This document shows, piece after piece, positions 56,248 through 64,000 of a stretch of 64,000 nt of DNA. The stretch is from contig CM066989.1 in assembly GCA_033977485.1 (NCBI GenBank), positions 35,218,595-35,282,594 of the forward strand, read 5' to 3'. Source of the stretch: Hydrangea macrophylla (Eukaryota; Streptophyta; Magnoliopsida; Cornales; Hydrangeaceae). Position numbers and translations under genes: made by a program. Every line of letters starts with the position of its first letter. Positions within the stretch are counted from its first letter, which is position 1. The notes below the pieces were generated by a model. That model saw nothing but the letters and a program-made list of their open reading frames with translations, did no database searches and had not been told where the DNA came from.

Positions 56248-58290
56248 CCATGGCTTCAAGCTTGAGGAGGCTCTTTGAGAAGGTCAAAGAACGAGTGAGG
56301 GTCGAGAGCCAACCCTCAGAGGTGATTTTATGAGACCCCTAATGTCATCTTTCGACCGCGATTCTAGGGAGTCAGGTATGTAAAACTTTCGGTAGTCAAG
56401 GACTATTTTTGTGCATTGTGCTAGTTTTTTGAATTGTAGTGTGCACCTAGAGGTCGTTAAAAGTTCATTTTGTGCTCATTTTTTGATTTGTGAAGGTAGA
56501 CTTTGGTTTGTGAATAGTGATTTTGTGCCTATTTTTGCTATTTTTAGTTTAATCAAGTGTCGGAGGTGACCTTGAAGGGCCACGGTAGTCGTGCTCATGT
56601 TTTTTTGTGGTATACCTAGTGGTCGCCTGCCGTTTGGCAAATGTTTGACGAGGCGTGGTTTGGTAGCTTCGTCTGCCTGCTTTCGAAGAGTACAAATGAC
56701 CTGGAGCACTTTTACACTCTGGCTTAGAGATGGTGGGACATCACCAATACTTTTCATCTTCTATTTGGAAAAATGATGATGACGCCCTTCGACTTTTCCA
56801 TGATTACCGGCTTGAGAGTTGGCAGAAAGTGCCTGATCTTGGACTACTTTTACGAGATTGATCCTAAGACCATTAAGACGCTAATTGGGGCTGTTCCTCT
56901 GAATCTAGAGGGGCATCAGTTCGCTTGTGGCTGGCTTAAACGGGCCTACAGAAAGGGGAGGCAAAATATCAATGACCGGCAACTGTTACAGGTCTTCCTT
57001 CTGTATGTCCTCGGTTGTTCAATCTTTGCGACGCGGAATGACCGGGTGAGTCTGAAGCTTCTCTCCTGTTTGTCGACTATCAATGTGATTCCTTCTTGGT
57101 GTCATTCTGGCTCATCTTTATAAGCACATGGGTGAGGTTTCTTGAGGCGACATCAAATGGATCGGAGGGTCTTGGTGAGCTTGGGAGGTATATACTGCAA
57201 CCTCTTTTATCTTTTGATTTCCTTACTTCTGTTTCCTGATCTTTGCTTTCTCTGTGCAGCTCTAGAGCTTCGAGTACCTGAAGATGTTGGCTTCTTCCCC
57301 TGTTAATGGCAGGCGAGGATGAGGATGGTATGGCTCCTGTACCTTTATTTCCTCGGGGCTTGAGATGGCAAAGGGTTATTGTTCGGGTCAAATCAAATTA
57401 TCCTTTTGAGGAACTTCTTATCTGAGTTGAGCGTTTCTAGTGTTGAGTAGACAACTTGGGATGGCGTTTCCTAAGCTGGTCCTGAGGAGATTCAGGCAGT
57501 TAGGCCTCTTACTTCTCGCCCATTTCTGATGGAGAGTACCAATGGCAAGCAATGGTATCTTGGTGAGCGAGTGTCTCGGCAAGTGATTGGTGGCCCGAGG
57601 TACTGCATTCCTCATAATCCTACCATGATGGATGTCGATGACCTTTCGAGTGTTGTTATGTAGTCGGCTTTGGCTGGCACTGATGCTTGGGATCATTTCC
57701 GCTCTGAGGCTGGCTTTGAGGCTTACCGTGGCCGCTTTTTGATGCCCAACTTTCCACTCCTGGATGTGAGTTTTTTACATTTGTCTCTATTCGTTGCTTA
57801 TGTTTTGACTCATCTTTTCCCTAATTTGTTTTGTGCCTACAGTTTTACGGGATGCATAAGAGATAGGTTTCTCCAGCTTCTGATCATATCCCTCCTTGGG
57901 ACTGGACCATCAATGTCTTAGGTGCCGATGGTTCCCCCTAGGTTATGGAGGTGCCACGAGTCACGTGCGGGTATCCCATCTAGCTATCCCTCCTTGGGAC
58001 TGGACCATCAATTTTGTGCTTCTTAAGGTGGTGAGGTTCTAACCCTAGATTTTACTTTTGACAGATGGATGGTATGCGACAGTTCACCACCAATCAAATG
58101 GTGTCCTTGGTAAGTTTTTGACTCGACTCCATTTTTGCACTTTTATTGGCTCATGGCTGACTGTTTTCATTTAATTTGTGTGCTGTGTTGCAGAGGTGGT
58201 GCTGGCTCGTCGAGGTCCAGGCAATGGTTCAGGGGCAGTAGGAGACCTTTGCTGATTTATACTCCGGGCAGCCTAGTAGAAAATGAAGAA
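56248..58290 (+). pseudogene. Antisense PMD-type ORF within the Tat element (decayed)
   Basis: Opposite in strand to pol. A short start segment (MASSLRRLFEKVKERVRVES at 56248) is followed by the PMD N-terminal part in one frame from 56620 (WSPAVWQMFDEAWF, WWDITNTFHLLFGKM, FDFSMITGLRVGRKC) to about 57060 (LLQVFLLYVLGCSIFA), with a TAG inside. A later segment (57490-57770) contains GKQWYLGERVSRQVIGG and further in-frame stops. The W..TNTFHL-FGEM and D-F-M-TGLRVG words identify the plant mobile domain family. Extra antisense ORFs with this domain have been described in Tat-type elements. This copy has several stops and unclear introns. Confidence 0.65.
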
Positions 58291-58690
58291 GGGGAGGACT
58301 GAAGCCTCCTAAGCGGGGACTTTTATTTTGTCTCCATTTTGTGTTTTCGATTGGGTTGTATCAGTATATTTTGTGAATGGTGGATGATGTGCAGGATGGT
58401 TTTTCAGCTTTGATAGGATATTATGATGTTTTTACCTTTAGGGTCGGGTACCTTCTGACTTGGAGGCGTAGTTATGTGCTTGTTTTAGTTGGTGATCGTG
58501 TGACAATATACATGTGCACTGTGATTCTGTGATTGTTGATGTTACTGTGATGAGCAGCCTTTGATAGTGAGTGTGTTTATCTTGCAGGTGTGATAGTCCT
58601 TGAAACAGGGAGGTACTGCCAAAATTTTGAAATTTGCTAGAATTACGACAAAAATATGGCATTGTATACGATCCCGCTCAACCCATGGCT

Positions 58691-59482
58691 TGGCTGAACA
58701 TTACAGATGGTGTGGAACGGATCAACCTCTTTAGTTATGGCTTGACTGAGCTGTTCTCTCTCTGCCAATTGGCTCTGAATACCGAGTTCATGCGTGCTGC
58801 TATTACTCACTAGGATCTGATAAATTATGTTTTCAACTTCAATGGCCTGGAGATATATACCATGTTTGAAGATTTTTGTGCTACCCTTGGCTTTGATCCA
58901 GACTCAGACTTGATTCTTCCTTTTGCTGATACCCCCAGTCCTACTCGCGGCTTGGCTAAATACCTTGCCTGCTCAACTGCTGTCTTTCGCCGACTGATTC
59001 AGGTTGAAGTTCTTGATATTGCATCCATCATTGCCCGTTACACTAATCTTGGAAATACCAGCGTATATGATGCTACTTGCGGGGCCGCTTTGATTCTGTG
59101 CATTACTTCACATTTCCTGTTCTCGAGTACTTCCAATGCTTTGGTGCATATATGCCTTGGATTGAAATTGGATAGGAACCCCATGGCTATAATTCTAGCT
59201 GAAACCCTGAATGGTTTGGACTATGTTTTTAATTAAGGAACCCTTCTGCTTTCTGGGGCATCTTTGGTGTTACAGGCTTGGCTATATGAGCGCCTTCAGT
59301 TGTGGACGGGCCGTGTGCCGCAGGTTTACTTTCACAGGGCTGTGCTCCATTCTCAGTATACTTTTACTGACTGGGTTCGCATGATGGGTACTCTATCTAA
59401 GGCAGACATTTGCTGGATTATGGAGCGTTGGGGCCTTGATGATGTGACCACAAGCCTTGGGGATCATCAGAAGTATGGTTGA
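58691..59482 (+). pseudogene. Second antisense ORF of the Tat element, DUF7745-like
   Basis: One frame from 58691 (WLNITDGVERINLFSYGLTELFSL) to 59482, broken by stops near 58811 and at 59234-59236. The best stretch is 58862-59233 (YTMFEDFCATLGFDPDSD, RGLAKYLACS, SIIARYTNLGNTS, RNPMAIILAETLNGLD), followed by WLYERLQLW and MERWG. The order of these words resembles the plant DUF7745-type protein often found in Tat element interiors; the family name is from memory and uncertain. It lies between the PMD ORF and the pol end. Confidence 0.5.
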
Positions 59483-59484
59483 TG

Positions 59485-60554
59485 GGTTTGAGGGAGACTA
59501 CCTTATACAATCCTCATCGGTTGGCCAGACAATACAGGCAGATTCAAGATGTCTCCCAGGGATTCACTGAGAGGCTCTTTACTTCTAGAGTCAGAGCTGT
59601 CACTATTGCTACTTTCATCCATGGCTGGACCTACCGAGTAAAGGCCTATTTCTGAAGACCTTTGAAGAAATAAAAGATACAAAAAAATGAACTCAACCAA
59701 TTCTGCTTCTTCCTCCAAGTGTCTTTGATAATTGTGATCGCTTTTGGGAGATTTTTATCTTTTCAACCATTCCTGCTTATAGAATATTTGAAGTTTGTTT
59801 ATCGGCGAATCTCGGTTACTTTGAGAACCTTGTTTCATGCATCTTTTTGCTTGCAGAAAATATTTCAATTAGATGTTGTTTTTGCTACTTGCTTGGGTAA
59901 TGTTTGGGTGATTAGAGGCAAATGAGGCGGGTAGCTGAAGTTTACCCCTAGTTTGGGAAACGGGTGATTGTGAGGCAAACAAGGTTGATGACCGAAGTTT
60001 GCCTCCAATTTGGGAGAGGTTTAGGCAAACGAGGTAGGTGGCCGAAGTTTGCCCCTAGTGTGAAGGGTGGTTTTTGGGTTATGGTAAGGACCGCGACTTT
60101 ATATCTATCAGATGCTTATAACTTTTTCCTAGGCACTGGTGAGGCGAGCTAGCAATCTATTTTCTCTCTTTTGCTGTTGCTCACTTTGGATTTAGCTCTA
60201 ATTTTTCCCTAGGCGTCCTTTCGGATTTTTGACCTAGCGAGCCATCCTTCTTTTCTCTTTGCAAATCTGCCTACGTACCCCCAACCAGGGATCAGGTCCA
60301 ACGTAGTTCGGGACAAGGCTTTGAAAGAAGGGGTGACAATTATGATGATGTCGACCAAGCCAATGCGGTTGCCTACATATCCTCGAATGGGAATCAGGTC
60401 GAGTGTAGTTCAAAGTGAGGCCAAAAAGAAAAGGGGTTATTATTATTATTTTAGGTGGGTGGGACGACCGAACCAAGGAGGTTGCCTACGTATCCTCGAA
60501 TGGGAATCAGGTCGAGTGTAGTTCAAGGCGAGGCTTTGGAAGAAGGGGTAAAAG
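59485..60554. other. Spacer between pol and the antisense ORFs
   Basis: It contains GCAAACGAGG-AGGTGGCCGAAGTTTGCCCCTA repeats (59915-60060) and three copies of CCTACGTA-CC-CGAATGGGAATCAGGTCGAGTG-AGTTC (60267-60530). Both are shared with 33360-33930 of the gag-only element. No gene is recognised. Confidence 0.6.
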
Positions 60555-63500
60555 TCAAGCATGGTACTTTTTGAGGCAATCCAGGTTGATTGGTTCTTTG
60601 AATTCGACACCGTTGAGGTCCATGAGGTAGGTCGCTCCTCCGGAAAGGATGGTTTTGACGATGTAAGGTCCAATCCATTTGGGTTTGAACTTTTCATGTG
60701 GATCGATGATTGGGGCTCGCAGCTCTTTAAGGACAAGATCACCTTTGACAATTTTCTCGGACGAACCTTCCTGTTAAAGGCGCGGGCTATCCTCTTTTGA
60801 TAAATTTGGACATGGTCGACCGCCTGAAGGCACTTTTTATCTATGAGTGCTAATTATTCATATCTTTCCCTTAACCAATCTGAATCTGAGATTTCGCATT
60901 CAGTCATCACCCGCAGGGATGGTAATTCTATCTCGATCGAGAGTACTGCTTCCATCCCATACACCAGTGAGTAAGGAGTCGCTACTGTAGACGTCCTTGT
61001 CAATGTTTTGTATCCCCAAAGAGCAAATGGTAGCTTCTCATGCCAATCTTTGTAAGTATCGCCTGATTTCTGTAGTATGGTCTTGACATTCTTATTTGCG
61101 GCTTCGATTGCCCCGTTGGTTTGCAGCCTATGTGGTGATGACTTATGATAAGTGATTTTGTATTCCTCAAATAGATCTCTAACTTCTGCTTTGAAATGAC
61201 TTCTGTTGTCCGAAATAATCTCATAGGGGGATTCTATTATGACAGATGAGGTTATTCTTGATGAATTTGGCCACTTCATTGGCCCCTATAGCTTCTACCC
61301 ATTTTGTGAAGTAGTCGATGGCTACCAGGATGTATCGATTCGCATTCATTGACAGATGAGGTTATTCTTGATGAATTTGGCCACTTCATTGGCCCCTATA
61401 GCTTCTACCCATTTTGTGAAGTAGTCGATGGCTACCAGGATGTATCGATTCGCATTCGAGGCTTTTGGAACAATTTTGCCAATGATATCAATTCCCCAGG
61501 TTGAGAATGGGCATGGAGAGGCCATACTATAGAGTATGGACGGCAGTACGTGCATCATGTTCGCATGGATCTGGCACTTGTGGCACCTTCTCACGTATTC
61601 ACAACAATCTTTCTCCAATGTTGTCCAGTAATACCCCTGCCTTACGATCTTCTTAGCCAACATATGACCATTCATGTGTGGACCACACACTCCTTCATGT
61701 ATTTTTTCCATCATTCTTCTGTCATTCCTTTCGAAAAAGCAAGTCAGGTTATGACCGTTATACCCTTTCTTCAGTAATTTTCTTCCGCAGATGATGAACT
61801 GCACAGCGAACCTTCGATTTGCTCTTTTGTCTTTCTCAGAAGACTCTTGGGGATACATTCCCTTTTCTATAAAGTCCCATATATCTTGGCACCACGGCAT
61901 TTTCTTTTCTTCTTCTTTGATTGCGGCGATCATGCTGAGTGGTGGCTCGTATCTTTGCTCAATTACTAGGGGCACAATCTTGACCCCTACAGGGATTTTG
62001 ATCATGGAGGCCAAGGTAGCCAATGAATCTGCTAATTGATTCCCCTCCCTGGGTAAGTAGAAGAATGCTACACTCTTGAATTGTCACTTGAGCTTGTCGA
62101 GATGATCATGATGGGGCTTCAACCTTTCTTCTTTCACCTTCTATTCTTCTTGACCTATGATACAATGAGGTTTGAATCTCTAAAGACATTCAATTTCTGA
62201 ACCATCAATTCTATGGCTTCTTCCATCCCCAAAATGCATGCCTCGTATTCAGTGGTATTGTTTGGTGGAGTTATAATTGAGCTTGACTGCCAGTGGGGTA
62301 TGGTCCCCTTTGGTGACACCAGAATCATCCCTACTCCGTAGCCTTTCATATTGGCTGCCCCATCGAAGTACAACTTCCACTGCTCTTCTTTAACTTCCAT
62401 GATGTTCTCGTCTGGGAATGGGAAGTCTCCATTTTCCTCAGGATCAATTGCGTGTTCAGCAAGATGCTTAGCTAAAGTTCTCCCTTTTACTGACTTGCTT
62501 GTTACATACTTGATATTGAATTCAGATAGTAGAAGTAACCAACGGGATATGCAATCGGTTAGGGCGGATTTTTCAAGGAGGTCCATGCGGGATAGGAGCA
62601 CAACTGAAAAGGCCAGCATGTAGTGTCTTAATCGGCGAGTGTACCAGACTAGAGCCCAGCATATTGTTTTGAGAGTAGAGTAGTTGAGCTCATACCCAAT
62701 AATCCTCTTGCTAAGGTAATATATAGCTTTTTTGGAGTAGCTCTCTTCTCCTTCTTGGTCTAGCATGCAACCCATGGTAGTTTTAGAGATGGATAGGTAA
62801 AGAATCAAAGGCTTATGAGGGTATGTGGTGAAAGGATAGGTGGATTTGGTGGTAGGCTTTTATTTTGTCTAAGGCGACTTGAAATTGGTCATCCCATTGG
62901 AACTTCTCTACTTTTTTCAACAGTCAGAACAAGGGATCATATATGATTGTGAGCTTGGAGATGAACTGGCTGATGAATTGGATTTTCTCGAGAAATCCTC
63001 TTACTTCTTTCTCATTCTGCGGCAGTGCCATCTCTAAAATTTCCTTTATCTTAGAGGGGTCTACATCTATTCCCCTTTGTGTGATGAGAAAACCCAGAAG
63101 CTTCCCAGTCACTAAAAGTGCACTTCTTCGGATTCAGTCTCATCTTATATTTGCGCAATCTTTCAAAGAATTTCTCCAATGCTACCAAGTGTCTTTCTTT
63201 ATCCTTGGATTTCACGATCATGTCATCTACGTACACCTATACGTTTTTGTGAATCATGTCATATAGCAGAGTGGTGGCAGCTCTTTGGTAGGTTGCCCCG
63301 GCATTCTTGAGCCCAAAAGGCATTACCCTATAACAGTAAGTCCCCTGTGGTGTGGTGAACGTCTTCTTTTCCCTGTCTTCCTGCACCATTAAAATCTGGT
63401 TGTACCCTGAGAAACCATCCATAAATGACAACAACTCATGTCCTACGGTGTTATCTACCAAAATGTCAATGTAAGGAAGTGGGAAGTCATCCTTCGGACT

Positions 63501-63994
63501 GGCCTTATTTAGATCACGAAAATCAACGCACACACGAACTTTTCCATCCTTCTTAGAGATTGGCGCGATGTTTGCTACCCATTCTAGATACCCTGTGACA
63601 ATGATGAATCAAGCCTTGAACTACTTTTCTACCTCTTCTTTGACCTTGAGTGCCCATTCTGATCTCATGCACCTTAGTTTTTGCTTAACAGGTTTAGAAT
63701 TGGGGAGACGGGGAATATGATGTTGGACAATGTCAGGGTCGACCCCAGGCATGTCCTTGTAAGACCAAGCAAAAACATCTTTGAATTCTTTTAGCAAACG
63801 AAATGGTTTTTCTTTGTCTTCATTATTACGCGTTGAGCCAATTTGCACAATTTGTTGATTATCTTTTTTACCTAGATGAACCGATAAAGTATCTTTTTTA
63901 CCTAGCAGGTAGTTTTTCAATTAGTTGCTTAAGTTCGATTAGGAGATCCTCGGAGGGATCTATGCATTCACAAGTATTAGACACAGAGGAGTAA
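60555..63994 (-). pseudogene. pol: Tat-lineage pol: reverse transcriptase, two RNase H domains, integrase (interrupted)
   Basis: Read leftward. The region before RT (FKDVFAWSYKDMPGVDPDIV, 63920-63621) is followed by RT (VDFRDLNKASPKDDFPLPYID, VMPFGLKNAGATYQR, YVDDMIVKSKD, 63533-63051), with a TAG directly before YVDD. The RT-linked RNase H is at about 62808-62480. The second, archaeal-like RNase H is in the same ORF (WKLYFDGAANMKGYG, NNTTEYEACILGMEEA, RDSNLIVS; 62440-62155). The integrase HHCC zinc domain and core lie at 61800-60990 (HVLAKK-type, CHKCQIHA, GIDIIGKI, YFTKWVEA, ISDNRSHF). The C-terminal LKELRAP-type tail ends in a stop at 60555. At least five stops or shifts occur. A 110-bp exact tandem duplication (61241-61457) breaks the integrase core. 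Dual RNase H is diagnostic of Tat elements. Confidence 0.87.
61241..61457 (-). repeat. Exact 107-bp tandem duplication in the integrase core
   Basis: 61241-61347 and 61351-61457 are identical as far as I can read, separated by ATT. The 110-bp period is not a multiple of three, so the frame is lost. It duplicates the YFTKWVEA-region coding sequence. Confidence 0.9.
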
Positions 63995-64000
63995 GTAGAA

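Larger units (their letters stand above)
51324..64000 (-). mobile_element. Tat-lineage Ty3/gypsy retrotransposon, minus strand, runs off the window
   Basis: The 3' LTR (51324-54612), polypurine tract (54613-54626), antisense ORF region (56200-59480) and pol (60555 to the edge) are present in the order expected of a Tat element on the minus strand. Two RNase H domains in pol, the second of the archaeal-like type, mark the Tat lineage. The 5' LTR, primer site, gag and protease lie outside. It is inserted into the older Tekay-like element. Multiple stops in pol show it is no longer autonomous. Confidence 0.85.

Overview
This is nuclear DNA of a flowering plant, very probably a eudicot. It is AT-rich and dominated by nested transposable elements. 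The single recognisable host-type gene is a CYP716-like cytochrome P450. No rRNA, tRNA or CRISPR array was seen, and the species cannot be named from the sequence.

Layout. 1-10670: the internal end and 5' LTR of a minus-strand LTR retrotransposon with an initiator-Met-type primer site. That LTR is split by a second, complete minus-strand element at 2678-9874 (5-bp target duplication CTAGA). 10951-16627: a three-exon minus-strand P450 gene whose 3.8-kb first intron holds several small DNA transposons. Its C-terminus is altered by a tandem duplication of about 60 bp. 16905-20466: a foldback MITE, a PIF/Harbinger-type element and a CACTA-type element, each with a visible target duplication.

21143-44536: a very large Mutator-like element (MULE) with terminal inverted repeats of about 330 bp and a 10-bp target duplication. 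It carries a damaged mudrA-type transposase (plus strand), a small gene resembling the HROB OB-fold (plus strand), and a convergent multi-exon plant-mobile-domain (PMD) gene (minus strand). The PMD gene is cut by a 13.3-kb gag-only LTR retrotransposon (27707-41020, target duplication CATGC). Its two 3266-bp LTRs are almost identical, so the insertion is recent. Without it the MULE would be about 10.1 kb.

44834-45745: a hAT-type non-autonomous element and a foldback MITE abutting a partial sister copy. 46601-51323: the 3' LTR and degraded pol of a Tekay/Del-like Ty3/gypsy element on the minus strand, interrupted at 51324. 51324-64000: the 3' LTR and much of the interior of a Tat-lineage Ty3/gypsy element on the minus strand, with RT, two RNase H domains and integrase. 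It runs off the right edge. Its LTR is a diverged relative of the gag-only element's LTR, so the two look like members of one autonomous/non-autonomous family. Its non-pol interior carries decayed plus-strand (antisense) ORFs, one of them also a PMD.

The most interesting themes are the MULE with PMD and OB-fold passenger genes in a convergent, MuDR-like layout, and the presence of PMD genes in two unrelated transposon classes within 15 kb.
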